DNA of 64,000 nucleotides from Frondihabitans sucicola (GCF_030296615.1 NZ_AP027732.1:1364001-1428000), one strand, 5' to 3'; shown: positions 35,920 to 51,948, counted from the first letter of the stretch. Program-made: numbers and translations. The notes: generated by a model from the letters alone, not told the origin.

Positions 35920-37179
35920 TCAGCGCTCCCGCCGCGGCTGCCGAGGGATCGCCTCCAGGTCGACCCGGCGCACCCGGCCGTTCAGCCCGACCGCTGTCAC
36001 CGCGACGACGACGAGGCCCGCGAGGCCGACCAGGGCGAAGGGCGCTCCGACGAGCATGACCACCGGCCCCACCACGATCTCACCGAGCGGCATCCCGAGC
36101 AGAGACGCCAGAGTCAAGCAGGCGTACACCCGAGCCAGGTAGCTGCGCGGCACCTGGAGCTGGATCGCGACATCTACGGGAATCGTGAACAGTTCGAGTC
36201 CGATGCTGGCCCCGAAGAGCGCCACGCTCAGCCAGAAGAACCAGTGCAGCGGGTCGACGATGTACGGCGCGACGCTCAGGATGAGAGCCAGCACGCCCAG
36301 CGGGAGGGCCATCCCGAGGACTCCGAGCGTGGCCACCGCCAGTCGGACGCGCCCCCGGAGATGCCCGGCGACGACGGCGCCGACCACGAGGCCCAGGGTC
36401 TGAACCGCTCCCGCGAAGCCCCAGAGGCTGCGCCCGAACGAGTGGTCGGCGGCGATCGGCCCGAGCACCTGCACGCCGCCCGCGAAGGCGAACTGGGCGA
36501 TCAACGACAGGAGCAGAACGGCGAGCAGCCAGTGCGTCCGCCAGACGAACGCCAGACCGCCGGCGAGGTCTCGGGCGACGTGCCCGCCGCGCACGGAGCC
36601 CACGGCCCGTCGGGGGAGACCCGCGAACGCCGCCAGGGCACAGGTGAACAGCAGCGAGCCGACGGCCAGGGCGATCTCCGGGGAGAACGCCTGGACGATC
36701 CCGCCGCCCACCGCCGTGCCGACGATCAGCCCGATGTTCATGCTCACCCGGCCGAGTACGGTCGCGTCGCGGATCAGCCGATCGCCGACGATCTCGCGCA
36801 GGACGGCGCTCGTCGCCGGCACGAAGAAGGCGGCGCCCGCGCCGTTCACGGCAGCGACTGCACCGAGCAGCGGCAGCGTGGCCGACGACGTCGCGAGGAG
36901 GACGGCTGCGGCGGCCAGCGAGGCCGCGGACAGGACGGAGGCGCCCACGGCGACCGTCCGCTTGGGAAGGCGGTCGGCCAGCGCCCCTCCGAACAGGATC
37001 AGCACGAGGTTGGGCACCGAGCGGCAGGCGACGACGATGCCGAGCCCCGTCGCGCCGGCGCCCAGGTCGATCGCGGCGAAGGCCAGCGCCACAGGCCCGA
37101 GTCCGCTTCCGATCCAGGACAGCAGACGGCCGAAGAAGAGGGACCGGAAGGCGGCCAGACGCAGCAGGGACCAGTTCAT
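35920..37179 (-). CDS. MFS transporter (probable drug efflux type)
   Basis: A 419-residue major facilitator protein with about twelve helices. It begins MNWSLLRLAAFRSLFFGRLL, has the inter-helix loop GGALADRLPKRTVAVGAS and VPATSAVLREIVGDRLIRDA, characteristic of the enterobactin/macrolide-efflux-like MFS group in Actinobacteria. The second half shows VQVLGPIAADHSFGRSLWGF. It is divergent from a TetR regulator with 74 bp between the starts, so TetR probably represses it. Confidence 0.88.
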   Translation of the reverse strand: MNWSLLRLAAFRSLFFGRLLSWIGSGLGPVALAFAAIDLGAGATGLGIVVACRSVPNLVLILFGGALADRLPKRTVAVGASVLSAASLAAAAVLLATSSATLPLLGAVAAVNGAGAAFFVPATSAVLREIVGDRLIRDATVLGRVSMNIGLIVGTAVGGGIVQAFSPEIALAVGSLLFTCALAAFAGLPRRAVGSVRGGHVARDLAGGLAFVWRTHWLLAVLLLSLIAQFAFAGGVQVLGPIAADHSFGRSLWGFAGAVQTLGLVVGAVVAGHLRGRVRLAVATLGVLGMALPLGVLALILSVAPYIVDPLHWFFWLSVALFGASIGLELFTIPVDVAIQLQVPRSYLARVYACLTLASLLGMPLGEIVVGPVVMLVGAPFALVGLAGLVVVAVTAVGLNGRVRRVDLEAIPRQPRRER

Positions 37180-37253
37180 CGGGAACGGGTGCCTCGGGGC
37201 GGCAGGATCACGAGCGAGAGCCTACTCACGCGCCCGTCCCGTATCGTCGGGGT

Positions 37254-37925
37254 GTGAGCACCGACACGACCTCGGGCGATGCAGGGCCGGCATCCCGCCG
37301 GAAGACCAGCGCGCCCGGCCACTACGCCAAAGGCCTCGCCAAGCGGGAGGCGATCCTCGACGCGGCGCTTCCGGTCTTCGGCCAGGCGGGATTCCACGGT
37401 GCTTCGCTGCGCGAGATCGCCAGGCAGTGCGGCGTTTCGCACCAGTCGCTGATGCACTACTTCCCGACGAAGGACGAGCTCCTCCTCGCGGTGCTCCGCC
37501 GCCGCGACGAGCGTCTCCGCCGCCACTTCGACGACCCCGGTGGCATGCGGCTCGACGAGCTGGTCGAGCTGGCCGAGTACAACGTCGAGGTGCCCGGCGT
37601 GATCCAGCTGTTCAACACCGCATCGGCGGAGTCGACGTCTCCGGATCATCCGGCGCACGAGTACTACGCCGACTTCTACGAGCGCATCGTCGCCTCGACC
37701 ACGGCGTACCTCGAGGTCGCCTCCGCGCACGGGCTGCTCGCGCCGGGCTTCACGGCGGAGACGGCGGCGCGCGTCGTCCTGGCCGTGCAGGACGGTCTTC
37801 AGGTGCAGTGGCTGTACGACCGCGACACCGTGCACGTCGCCGAGTTGATGCGACTCGTGATCGCGACGGTCGTCACCGTCCCGCTCGACGCCCTGGACGA
37901 GCTCGTCTCGGCTACCTCGAGCTGA
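37254..37925 (+). CDS. TetR-family transcriptional regulator
   Basis: A 223-residue TetR regulator from a GTG at 37254. The helix-turn-helix domain (about residues 24-75) is KREAILDAALPVFGQAGFHG, SLREIARQCGVSHQSLMHYF, PTKDELLLAVL. The C-terminal ligand domain has VPGVIQLFNTASAESTSPDH and VVLAVQDGLQVQWLYD. It is divergent from the MFS gene, its likely target. Its 3' end overlaps the 3' end of the leftward ABC-2 permease gene by 14 bp, so the DrrAB-type operon could also be affected by its transcription. Confidence 0.92.
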   Translation: MSTDTTSGDAGPASRRKTSAPGHYAKGLAKREAILDAALPVFGQAGFHGASLREIARQCGVSHQSLMHYFPTKDELLLAVLRRRDERLRRHFDDPGGMRLDELVELAEYNVEVPGVIQLFNTASAESTSPDHPAHEYYADFYERIVASTTAYLEVASAHGLLAPGFTAETAARVVLAVQDGLQVQWLYDRDTVHVAELMRLVIATVVTVPLDALDELVSATSS

Positions 37926-38754
37926 TCGACTCGTACCGTCGGATGCACCAGGGCACGAACACGACGAGCATGATCGCGATCCCGATCAGCACCGTCGCGT
38001 AGGAGTGCTGCTGCGTCCAGACATCAGGCACCGGTGCTGTTCCTTCGTTGCCGAACAGTTTGCGGGCCGACTGCACGAGCGACGAGACGGGGTTCCACTC
38101 GGCGAAGATCCGGAGCGGGGTCGGCAGCGTGTTGCTCGGCACGAAGGCGTTCGACACGAACGTCAAGGGGAACAGGATCATGAAGGACGCGTTGTTGATC
38201 GTCTCCGGCGACTTGACGCTCATGCCGAGCAACGCCATCACCCAGCTGAACGCGTAGCTGAACAGGAGCAGGAGTGCGATCCCGGCGAGGAACTCGATCG
38301 GCGATGACGTGACGCGCCAACCGACGGCGAACCCCGTCGCCATCATGATGACCATCGAGATGCCGTTGAGGACGAGGTCGGAGTTCGTCCGGCCGATCAG
38401 CACGGCGGAGGACGACATGGGGAGCGTGCGGAAGCGGTCGATGATTCCGTTCTTCAGGTCTTGCGCCATGGCGGAGCCCGAGAAGGTGGCACCGAAGACG
38501 ACCGTCTGCGCGAAGATGCCCGCCATCAGGAACTGCGTGTAGTCGGTGCCCTTGACGCTGATCGCGCCGCCGTACACCTGGCTGAACAGCAGCACGAACA
38601 TGATCGGCTGCAGGACGGCGAAGATCAGCATGTCGGGCGAGCGTTTGATCTTGATCAGGTTTCGCTTCGTGACGGCCCAGCCGTCGGAGAACCAGCTTGT
38701 CAGGGAGGTGCCGGTCGCGGAGCGAGAGCGGGTAGGGGCCGCGAGCGTGGTCAT
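37912..38754 (-). CDS. ABC-2 type permease (DrrB-like)
   Basis: A 280-residue membrane protein with six helices. The sequences TKRNLIKIKRSPDMLIFAVL, FAQTVVFGATFSGSAMAQDL, GIIDRFRTLPMSSSAVLIGR and FVSNAFVPSNTLPTPLRIFA are the hallmarks of daunorubicin-resistance-type (DrrB) exporters. The start overlaps the ATPase stop by 4 bp. With DrrA-like ATPase it would form a drug or lipid exporter. No biosynthetic cluster lies beside it. Confidence 0.93.
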   Translation of the reverse strand: MTTLAAPTRSRSATGTSLTSWFSDGWAVTKRNLIKIKRSPDMLIFAVLQPIMFVLLFSQVYGGAISVKGTDYTQFLMAGIFAQTVVFGATFSGSAMAQDLKNGIIDRFRTLPMSSSAVLIGRTNSDLVLNGISMVIMMATGFAVGWRVTSSPIEFLAGIALLLLFSYAFSWVMALLGMSVKSPETINNASFMILFPLTFVSNAFVPSNTLPTPLRIFAEWNPVSSLVQSARKLFGNEGTAPVPDVWTQQHSYATVLIGIAIMLVVFVPWCIRRYESISSR

Positions 38755-39778
38755 GCGAGGTCCTTCTCTCTCTGTCGTTTCTTCGCGCTTCGCCCTTTTA
38801 CGGCGACGGCGTCGTCGTCCGGTTCGTCGATCTCGGTACTCCGACCCGTGAGCTTCAGGAAGACGTCGTCGAGGGTCGGGCGCCTCATCCCTGCGTCGTG
38901 GAGCTCGATGTTGGCCGTTCCGAGTTCGCCGAGCACCCCTGGAGGGCGAGCGGACCGTCGGTGACGCCGACGTCGATGGTGCGGCCGTCGCTCGACACGA
39001 CGGGCTCGGAATCGCCGTGACGGAGCAGGATTCGCGCCGCCGCTTCGCGATCGTCGGCCTCGATCAGCGAGACGACCACGCGGTGGCCGCCGACCTGCTG
39101 CTTGAGCTGGTCGGAGGTGCCCTCGGCTATGACGCGACCGTCGTCGATGACCGAGATGTCGTCGGCGAGCTGGTCGGCCTCCTCCAGGTACTGCGTGGTG
39201 AGCAGCACCGTCGTTCCGTTCGCGACGAGGTCGGTGATGATCGCCCAGAGCGACAGCCGGGAGCGAGGATCGAGGCCGGTGGTGGGCTCGTCGAGGAACA
39301 GCACCTCGGGGTCGGTGACGAGGGCACCGGCGAGGTCGATTCGCCGGCGCATCCCGCCGGAGAAGCCCTTCACCGGGCGATCGCCCGCGGCGGTCAGGTC
39401 GAACATGTCGATCAGCTCGTGCGCCCGCCGCTGCGACTCGATGCGACCGAGGTGGTAGAGCCGACCGATCATGTCGAGGTTCTCGAAGCCGGTCAGGTTT
39501 TCATCGACGGCGGCGTACTGCCCGGAGACGCCGATGATGCGTCGAGTCGCCTTGGGATCGGCGAGGACGTCGATGCCGGCGATGCTCGCGCTGCCCTCAT
39601 CGGGGCGGGTCAGCGTGGTGAGAACCTTCACCGTCGTGGTCTTACCGGCGCCGTTGGGCCCGAGCAGCGCCTTCACGGTGCCCTGCGGGACGGAGAGGTC
39701 GAGGCCGTCGAGTGCTTTGACGGGACCGGACTTGGAGCGGTAACGCTTGGTCAGACCGCGCGCTTCGATGATCGCCAT
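38751..39778 (-). CDS. ABC exporter ATPase (DrrA-like, apparent frameshift)
   Basis: The ATPase partner of the DrrB-like permease, about 342 residues after correction. Walker A GPNGAGKTTTVKV, signature FSGGMRRRIDLAGAL, Walker B VLFLDEPTTGLDPRSR, and the DrrA-specific C-terminal motif GMRRPTLDDVFLKLTGR. The frame breaks at the run of four C (38936-38939) between GPLALQG and VLGELGTANIELHD; one missing base restores the family sequence. ATG start at 39778; divergent from putA. The C-terminal 30 residues are charged. Confidence 0.92.
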
Positions 39779-39882
39779 GGAGTGCCTCTCTGCTTTCGGC
39801 GGCCGAGTGTGGCGGCTAATATATCACCATCTCAGTCGCCGGGGGAAGGTTTTTCCCCCTGGTGCACACGTCGTTTTATCTC

Positions 39883-39911
39883 CTTGCCATCCGGCAAGTA
39901 ATCGGAATAAT
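39883..39911 (+). promoter_or_regulatory. putA promoter with overlapping dyad; leaderless start
   Basis: CTTGCC-ATCC-GGCAAG (39883-39898) is a perfect 6-bp dyad overlapping a -35 TTGCCA (39884-39889). After 16 bp lies -10 AATAAT (39906-39911), which places the transcript start at about the GTG at 39920. No ribosome site is present, consistent with leaderless translation. A GGGGGAA/TTCCCCC hairpin lies just upstream (39841-39859). Confidence 0.6.
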
Positions 39912-39919
39912 CTTTCCGC

Positions 39920-42900
39920 GTGGCAAACATTGACTCCGCCCAGCCGACGATCCCGTCCGAGCCGACGACTCCCGGCGAGCAGCGCCCCCTGTCCGCGACC
40001 AAGCCCGGCATTCCTGCCGGGCTGGCCGACGAAGCCGTCGCGCTGGCCCGGAGCTGGGCTCGTCAGGCGGGTTCGACGCCGAGCACCGGCTCGGCCGCCC
40101 TTCTCGCCCAGGTGCTCGAAGACGAGTCCGGGCTCGCCTTCACCATCGGCTTCGTCGACCGAGTGGTCCGCCCCGAAGACCTGCGGGTCGCGGCGCACGA
40201 CCTCGCGCTCCTCGCCACGAAAGCCCCGGCGTTCCTCCCCTGGTACCTGCGGGCCGGGGTGCGCATCGGCGGGCGGCTCGCGCCGATCCTGCCCGGTCTC
40301 GTCGTGCCCGTGGCCCGTCGGGTCCTGCGCGGAATGGTCGGTCATCTCATCGTCGACTCCCGCCCGGCGGCTCTCGGCAAGAGCATCGCCGCTCTCAAGC
40401 GGGACGGCACCCGCCTCAACCTCAACCTGCTCGGCGAGGCCGTGCTCGGCGACGCCGAGGCCGACCACCGCCTGACCGGCACGAGATCGCTGCTCGAACG
40501 TGACGACGTCGACTACGTCTCGATCAAGGTGTCGTCGATCGTCAGCCAGCTCTCGATGTGGGCGTTCGACGAGACGGTCGAGCGGGTCGTGTCGAAGCTC
40601 ACGCCGCTGTACGAGATCGCCGCGGCCTCGGCGACGCCCAAATTCATCAACCTCGACATGGAGGAGTACCGCGACCTCGACCTGACGCTCGCCGTCTTCA
40701 CGAGGGTGCTCGACCAGCCGCAGCTGACGTCGCTCGAGGCCGGCATCGTGCTGCAGACGTACCTGCCCGACGCGCTCGGAGCGATCCAGCGCGTGAACGC
40801 CTGGGCGGCCGCCCGAGTGGCCGGCGGAGGCGCCCCGGTCAAGGTGCGGGTCGTCAAAGGGGCCAACCTCGCCATGGAGCACGTCGACTCGGCCGTCCAC
40901 GGCTGGCCGCTGGCCACCTACGACTCCAAGGTCGAGAGCGACACCAACTACAAGCGCCTGCTCTCCTGGGCGATGACGCCGGAGCGCACCAGCGCGGTCC
41001 GTCTCGGCGTCGCCGGCCACAACCTCTTCGACATTGCGTTCGCGCATCTCCTCTCCGAGAGGCGCGGCGTGGCCGACCGCGTCGAGTTCGAGATGCTGCT
41101 CGGTATGGCCGAGGGGCAGGCAGAACTCGTCAAAGAAGCGGTGGGCGGGCTTTTGCTGTACACCCCGGTGGTCCACCCGCGCGAGTTCGACGTCGCCATC
41201 AGCTACCTGATCCGCCGCCTCGAAGAGAACGCCTCGCACGACAACTTCATGTCGGCCGTCTTCGAACTCGCGTCCGACGAAGAGCTCTTCCTCCGAGAGA
41301 AGCGGCGGTTCGTCGACGCCCTCGAGGCGGTGACGCCCGAGACTCCGGCGGCGCATCGCGTGCAGTCGAGGCTCGCCGAGCAGCCGGTCCCCCGCGCGGG
41401 CGGGTTCGAGAACACGCCGGACACCGACCCGGCGCTCGCCACGAACCGGGAATGGGGGCGCAGGATCCTGCGGGCCGTCCCCTCGTCCACCCTCGGCAGC
41501 GCCACCATCGAAGCGGCCGCGATCACCGAGGTCGACGGCCTCGAGGCGGTCGTGGCAGGCGCCGTCGCCGCCGCACCCGCCTGGGCCGATCTCGGGGGAG
41601 CCGGCCGGGCCGTGATCCTGCGACGCGCGGCCGCCGAGCTGGCCTCGCGTCGCGCGCAGCTGATCGAGGTCGCCGCTTCGGAGACCGGCAAGACCCTTGC
41701 CGAGGGCGACGTCGAAGTGAGTGAGGCGATCGACTTCGCGAACTACTACGCCACGCTCGCCGAAGAGCTCGATGTCGTCGACGGAGCGACCTTCGTGCCG
41801 TCGACGCTGACGGTGATCGCGCCGCCGTGGAACTTCCCGCTCGCGATCCCGCTGGGCTCGACCGCGGCGGCGCTCGCCGCAGGATCGAGCGTGGTGCTGA
41901 AGCCGGCCGGCCAGGCCAAGCGCTGCGGCGCGGTTCTGGCCGAGGCGCTCTGGGCTGCCGGCGTTCCCCGCGAGGTGCTGCGCCTCGTCGACGTCGACGA
42001 GGAGACCTCGGCAGGCGGCTCGTGTCGCACCCGTCGGTCGACCGGGTGATCCTGACCGGCGCGTTCGAGACGGCCGAGCTGTTCCGCTCGTGGCGACCCG
42101 ACCTCGAGCTGTTGGCCGAGACGAGCGGCAAGAACGCGATTATCGTCACGCCGAGCGCCGACCTCGATCTCGCGGTGTCCGATGTGATCAAGTCGGCCTT
42201 CGGTCACGCGGGGCAGAAGTGCTCCGCCGCCAGTCTCGTGATCCTGGTCGGCTCGGTCGCCACGTCCGAGCGCTTCCGTCGCCAGCTCATCGACGCGGCG
42301 TCGACGATGCGCGTGGGGCTGCCGTCCGACCCCGCGACGCAGATGGGTCCGCTGATCGAGCCGGCGTCCGGGAAGCTCCTGGGCGCTCTGACGCAGCTGG
42401 CCCCGGGGAGTCCTGGCTCGTGAAGCCGCGCCGTCTCGACGACACGGGCCGCTTCTGGTCGCCCGGCATCCGCACCGGTGTCGAGCCCGGGAGCGAGTTC
42501 CACCGCGTCGAGTACTTCGGCCCGGTGCTCGGCATCCTGACGGCCGCAACGCTCGACGAGGCCATCGACCTGCAGAATGCGACCGACTTCGGCCTCACGG
42601 CGGGCCTGCACACGCTCGATCCGTCGGAGCTCGAGACTTGGCTCGAGCGCGTCGAAGCCGGAAACCTGTACGTCAACCGCGGCATTACCGGCGCGATCGT
42701 GCGCCGCCAGCCGTTCGGCGGCTGGAAGCGGTCGGCCGTCGGCGCCGGTGGCAAAGCCGGCGGACCGAACTATCTGGTCCACCTCGGATCCTGGGCGCCG
42801 TCGCCCGTGACCCCCACCTCGACCGGCGCGGTGTCTGCGCCCGTCTCCCGTCTGATCGCCGCGGCGCACGACGGCGCAGGATCCTCGGGAGCGCTCGCAG

Positions 42901-43415
42901 CCATCGCCGCGGCCGACGAAGCGGCCTGGTCCGCCTCCTTCGGCCGCTCGATCGACGTTTCGCAGGTGGGCCTCGAGCGCAACGTGTTCCGGTACCGGCC
43001 CGTGCCCGTCACGGTGCGCCTGGCCGAGGGCGGCTCGCCGGTCGAGCTTCTCCGAGTGCTCGCCGCCGGCCTTCGCGCCGGGGCGCCACTGACCGTCAGC
43101 TCGGCGATCGGTCTGTCTGCGGGTGTGCGCGCGGCGCTGGGTTCCGCGAGTGTCACGCAGGCTTCCGACGCCGACTTCCTCGCCTCCGCGTCGCGGGGCG
43201 AGCTGACGACGTCGCGAGTTCGCCTCGTCGGCCCCGCGGAAGCGCGCGGGCAGCTTGCTATCGCACTCGGAGGCGATCCGTCCGTTGCCGTGTTCGCGGC
43301 CCCCGTCACTCCCTCGCCCCGCTTGGAGCTGCTCCCGTTCCTCCGCGAACAGGCGGTCACCGTCACCGCGCATCGCTTCGGAAACCCCGATGCCTGGTCG
43401 GAGGGCGTTCTCTAG
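39920..43415 (+). CDS. putA: bifunctional proline dehydrogenase / glutamate semialdehyde dehydrogenase PutA (two apparent frameshifts)
   Basis: Oxidises proline to glutamate in two steps using FAD and NAD. Residues about 100-450 are the proline dehydrogenase barrel (LNLLGEAVLGDAEADHRL, VSIKVSSIVSQLS, VKVRVVKGANLAMEHVD, TYDSKVESDTNYKRL). The aldehyde dehydrogenase domain follows (TVIAPPWNFPLAIPLGST, LLAETSGKNAIIV, catalytic Cys in GHAGQKCSAAS, NLYVNRGITGAIV, PFGGWKRSAVG). The frame breaks near 42001-42005 and at 42405-42408; each needs one added base. Corrected length is about 1165 residues, usual for the actinobacterial form. GTG start without a ribosome site. Confidence 0.94.
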
Positions 43416-43515
43416 GGTGTGTGCCCCCTCGCCACGGGTGGTGCGCACACACAGGGCTGCCTCTCATCGGCAGCCACGAGGGAGGTCCGGCCCAGGCGGG
43501 CGTTAGGCTCGACTC

Positions 43516-44286
43516 GTGAAGATCGCGCGTTTTTCCAGCCCTGGGGAAGATCCCCGCTTCGGCGTCGTCGACGGTGAAGATCTCGTCGTCCTGGCCGGCG
43601 ACCCCATGTTCGCCGGCTACGAGACGACGGGCGAGCGGGTCCCGCTCCGGAGCACCAAGATTCTCGCCCCGGTGATCCCGCGCTCCAAGGTGATCGGCAT
43701 CGGGCTGAACTACTACGACCACGCGGACGAGATGGGTCAAGAGGCCCCCGAATTCCCGATCGTCTTCATGAAGCCGAACACGACGGTCATCGGCCCGGGC
43801 GACTCGATCCAGATCCCTCCGGTGGAGGGAAGGATCGACCTCGAAGGCGAACTGGCCATCGTCATCGGCAGCATCGCCAAGCGGGTGAAGGCCGACGACT
43901 ACGCCGACGTCGTCTTCGGCTACACCATCGGCAACGACGTCTCCGCCCGGGGGCCGCAAGAGGACGACGGGCAGTGGACCAGGGCGAAGAGCTATGACAC
44001 CTTCTGCCCGCTGGGGCCGTACATCGAGACGGAGCTCGACTGGAGCGACCTCAAGATCCAGTCGCGAGTCGACGGCGAACTCCTCCAGAGCGAGTCGACC
44101 GCACAGATGATCCACAAGATCCCGGACATCATCGCGTACGTCAGCGAGATCTTCACGCTGCTGCCCGGCGACGTCATCCTGACCGGAACGCCGGCCGGAG
44201 TCGGGCCGTTCACCGCGGGGCAGACCGTGGAGATCAGCATCGAGGGGCTCGGGTCGCTCATCAACCCGGCGAAGAACCGGTCGTAG
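43516..44286 (+). CDS. fumarylacetoacetate hydrolase family protein
   Basis: A 256-residue FAH-family enzyme, a group that includes acylpyruvases and dicarbonyl hydrolases acting on beta-diketo acids. Core motifs are KVIGIGLNYYDHADEMG, PIVFMKPNTTVIGPGD, the metal-binding DLEGELAIVIG (Glu pair), YTIGNDVSARGPQ, KSYDTFCPLGPYI and GDVILTGTPAGVGPF. In Actinobacteria this gene commonly lies directly before gltX. Here the whole rrn operon sits between the two. GTG start. Confidence 0.92.
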   Translation: MKIARFSSPGEDPRFGVVDGEDLVVLAGDPMFAGYETTGERVPLRSTKILAPVIPRSKVIGIGLNYYDHADEMGQEAPEFPIVFMKPNTTVIGPGDSIQIPPVEGRIDLEGELAIVIGSIAKRVKADDYADVVFGYTIGNDVSARGPQEDDGQWTRAKSYDTFCPLGPYIETELDWSDLKIQSRVDGELLQSESTAQMIHKIPDIIAYVSEIFTLLPGDVILTGTPAGVGPFTAGQTVEISIEGLGSLINPAKNRS

Positions 44287-44518
44287 CCGCGAGTCGCCTT
44301 CGCGTGCATGCGCCGGAATTCCGGGGCTCGTAAGTGCGACACGCCCGGGATGCGGGCAGGATTTGCCGAGACCGGCGTTCGCCCGTAATGTTTCTTCCTG
44401 TCAGCCCAAAGGAACGGAAACGGGCCGGGGCCGAAGTCTTCTTCGGGTCCAGTTCTGTCGGCCTTCCTCAAGTGGTGACATCCTTCCCCCAGATTGGCTC
44501 GCTTAGAGCCTGGCTTGC

Positions 44519-44547
44519 TTGCGAGTCCGCCGGGTTGTGGCTAGGAT
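44519..44547 (+). promoter_or_regulatory. candidate rrn promoter P1
   Basis: -35 TTGCGA (44519-44524), 17-bp spacer, -10 TAGGAT (44542-44547). Confidence 0.5.
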
Positions 44548-44634
44548 TGCAAGTCCTCCACCTTCTGGTTTCGGCCAGGTGCGGACGCCTTTTATGGCTT
44601 CCGAAGTCGTGTTGATCCGGTCGTTTGACCAGGT

Positions 44635-44663
44635 TTGACAGGGCCCGTTGGGGTGGATAAGGT
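44635..44663 (+). promoter_or_regulatory. candidate rrn promoter P2
   Basis: Consensus -35 TTGACA (44635-44640), 17-bp spacer, -10 TAAGGT (44658-44663). The best housekeeping-type promoter seen in the window. Confidence 0.75.
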
Positions 44664-44722
44664 TTGAAAGTTGCCTTCGGCGAAGATCACTTTTGTGGTT
44701 GGGTTTGGGGTGCGTTTGGTCC

Positions 44723-44731
44723 TTGAGAACT
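44723..44731 (+). promoter_or_regulatory. boxA-like antitermination element
   Basis: TTGAGAACT, followed by CAACAGCGTGC, in the 16S leader. A second copy occurs in the 16S-23S spacer (46772-46780). This matches the actinobacterial rrn boxA pattern. Confidence 0.65.
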
Positions 44732-44930
44732 CAACAGCGTGCACATTGTCAAATGCCAATTTATACTCCGGCATTCGATTGGTCTTGTCTCCTTTGTGGG
44801 GGTGGGGTTGGTTGGGTGTTGGGTTTCTTTGAGATTGAAATGGACAACAATCGTCAGATTGATTTGTACCTTTTGGTCAGTATCAAACTTGCTGTCAGCT
44901 GCCTATTCCGGTGGTTGGTGGTGTTTTTCT

Positions 44931-50067
<5,137 letters not shown>

Positions 50068-50239
50068 CACCCCCAACCCCGTCGTTCTGCGGGTTGGGCA
50101 GTGATGCTTGCGTCCACTCTGTGGTTCCCGAAACACGGTCGATGACTGGTTCGTGGAACAGATAATTCAATACTGAGCGAAAGCTCCGTGACATGACTTC
50201 AAGCCGGCAGACCCTGATGGGTGTGTACTGCTTGACCTA
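50068..50239 (+). other. 23S-5S spacer
   Basis: About 170 bp. It includes a CAACCC/GGGTTG hairpin directly after 23S. No tRNA or protein gene seen. Confidence 0.7.
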
Positions 50240-50360
50240 GTGTTTCGGCGGCCATAGCGAGAGGGAAACGCCCGGTCACATTCCGAACCCGGAAGCTAAG
50301 ACTCTCAGCGCCGATGGTACTGCAAGGGGGACCTTGTGGGAGAGTAGGACACCGCCGGAC
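50240..50360 (+). rRNA. rrf: 5S ribosomal RNA
   Basis: About 121 bases starting GTTTCGGCGGCCATAGCG. Loop sequences CCCGGTCACATTCCGAACC and CGCCGATGGTACTGCA are diagnostic, and the 3' strand GGACACCGCCGGAC closes the terminal helix. Confidence 0.96.
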
Positions 50361-50378
50361 TCCATTTAGAAACACCAG

Positions 50379-50406
50379 AAAGGCCACCCTCACGGGTGGC
50401 CTTTTT
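50379..50406 (+). terminator. rrn operon terminator
   Basis: AAAGGCCACCC and GGGTGGCCTTTTT form an 11-bp stem with a 4-base loop and a U-tract, 18 bp after 5S. gltX starts about 50 bp further on. Confidence 0.94.
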
Positions 50407-50457
50407 GCGTTTAACTCCCGGCCTGACGGCATCCGTCGAACGGTAGGATTGACGGCG

Positions 50458-51948
50458 ATGTCTGCCTCCTTCACCACCGCGACCGGCGCCGACGTGCGTG
50501 TCCGGTTCTGCCCGTCGCCCACCGGTACGCCCCACGTCGGGCTCATCCGTACCGCCCTGTTCAACTGGGCCTACGCCCGTCACAACGGCGGCAAGCTGAT
50601 CTTCCGGATCGAGGACACCGATGCCGCGCGCGACAGCGAGGAGAGCTACGCGCAGATCATCGACGCGCTGCGCTGGCTGAAGCTCGACTGGGACGAAGGG
50701 GTCGAGGTCGGTGGCCCCAACGGCCCGTATCGGCAGTCGCAGCGGCACGACGTGTACCAGGGCGTCATCGACCAGCTGAAAGAGCGCGGGCTGCTCTACG
50801 AGAGCTTCGCCACGGCGGACGAGATCGAGGCGCGCAACGTCGCGAACGGTCGCGACCCCAAGCAGGGCTACGACAACTTCGAGCGCGACCTCACCGACGC
50901 AGAGCGCGAGGCGTTCCGAGCGGAGGGTCGCTCGCCCGCGCTTCGTCTTCGCGTACCCGATCGCGACCTGAGCTTCGACGACCTCGTCCGTGGCGAGATC
51001 ACGTTCCCGGAGGGGTCCTTCAAAGACTTCGTCGTGGTTCGCCCCAACGGCATTCCGCTCTACACGTTCGTGAATCCCGTCGACGATGCGCTGATGGGGG
51101 TCACCCACGTGCTGCGCGGCGAAGACATCCTGTCGTCGACTCCGCGGCAGATCGCCCTCTACGAGGCGCTCGTCGAGATCGGGCTGACCACGTACATCCC
51201 GCGTTTCGGGCACCTTCCCTACGTCATGGGCGGCGGCAACAAGAAGCTTTCCAAGCGCGACCCCGAGGCCAACCTGTTCCTCCACCGCGACAACGGGTTC
51301 ATCCCCGAGGGTCTCGTCAACTACCTGGCCCTCCTCGGCTGGTCGCTGACGCACGACCGCGACGTCTTCTCCCTCGACGAAATGGTGGCCGCGTTCGACG
51401 TCGCCGACGTGAATCCCAGTCCCGCGCGTTTCGACGAGAAGAAGGCGGAGTCGATCAACGGCGATCACATCCGCCTCCTCGCTGCCGACGACTTCGCCGG
51501 GCGGCTGGTCCCGTACCTCGGCGACTACCTCGCGACGCCTCCGACGGCCGCCCAGCAGCGCACCCTCGACGACGCGGCGCCTCTCGTCCAGGAGCGCATG
51601 CAGCTCCTCGGCGAGACTCCCGGTCTCCTCGGCTTCCTCTTCACGAGCGACGACGATCTCACCTTCGACGACGATGCGCTCAAGACGCTGGGCGACACCT
51701 CCGGCGACGTCCTGCGAGCGGCCCTCGTAGCCCTCGGCGGGGTCGGGCACTGGACCGCGGCCGAACTCGAGGTCGCTCTTCGTGGTGCCCTGGTCGATCA
51801 GCTCGGAATCAAACCTCGCAATGCCTTCGGGCCGCTCCGGGTCGCCATTTCCGGGCGCAGGATCAGCCCGCCCCTGTTCGAGTCGATGGAGATCCTCGGT
51901 CGTGATTCGACCGTGGCTCGCCTCGAGAAGCTTCTGGCGCGGCCGTGA
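50458..51948 (+). CDS. gltX: glutamyl-tRNA synthetase
   Basis: A 496-residue class I synthetase that charges tRNA-Glu and, in Actinobacteria, also tRNA-Gln ahead of amidation. ATG at 50458. HIGH-type motif in [34 protein letters not shown], and the KMSKS-type motif [13 protein letters not shown]. The C-terminal anticodon-binding helices are complete ([20 protein letters not shown]). The stop overlaps the following GTG start. A tRNA-Gln gene lies 1 kb downstream, the usual neighbourhood. It follows the rrn terminator closely. Confidence 0.97.
   Translation: MSASFTTATGADVRVRFCPSPTGTPHVGLIRTALFNWAYARHNGGKLIFRIEDTDAARDSEESYAQIIDALRWLKLDWDEGVEVGGPNGPYRQSQRHDVYQGVIDQLKERGLLYESFATADEIEARNVANGRDPKQGYDNFERDLTDAEREAFRAEGRSPALRLRVPDRDLSFDDLVRGEITFPEGSFKDFVVVRPNGIPLYTFVNPVDDALMGVTHVLRGEDILSSTPRQIALYEALVEIGLTTYIPRFGHLPYVMGGGNKKLSKRDPEANLFLHRDNGFIPEGLVNYLALLGWSLTHDRDVFSLDEMVAAFDVADVNPSPARFDEKKAESINGDHIRLLAADDFAGRLVPYLGDYLATPPTAAQQRTLDDAAPLVQERMQLLGETPGLLGFLFTSDDDLTFDDDALKTLGDTSGDVLRAALVALGGVGHWTAAELEVALRGALVDQLGIKPRNAFGPLRVAISGRRISPPLFESMEILGRDSTVARLEKLLARP

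Larger units (their letters stand above)
44287..44930 (+). other. rrn leader and promoter region
   Basis: No protein gene. From 44500 it holds two promoter-like pairs, a boxA-like antitermination element, and an AT-richer leader before 16S with a small ATGCC/GGCAT hairpin near 44755-44777. Base composition is clearly more AT- and T-rich than in the flanking genes, as expected for an rrn control region. Confidence 0.75.
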
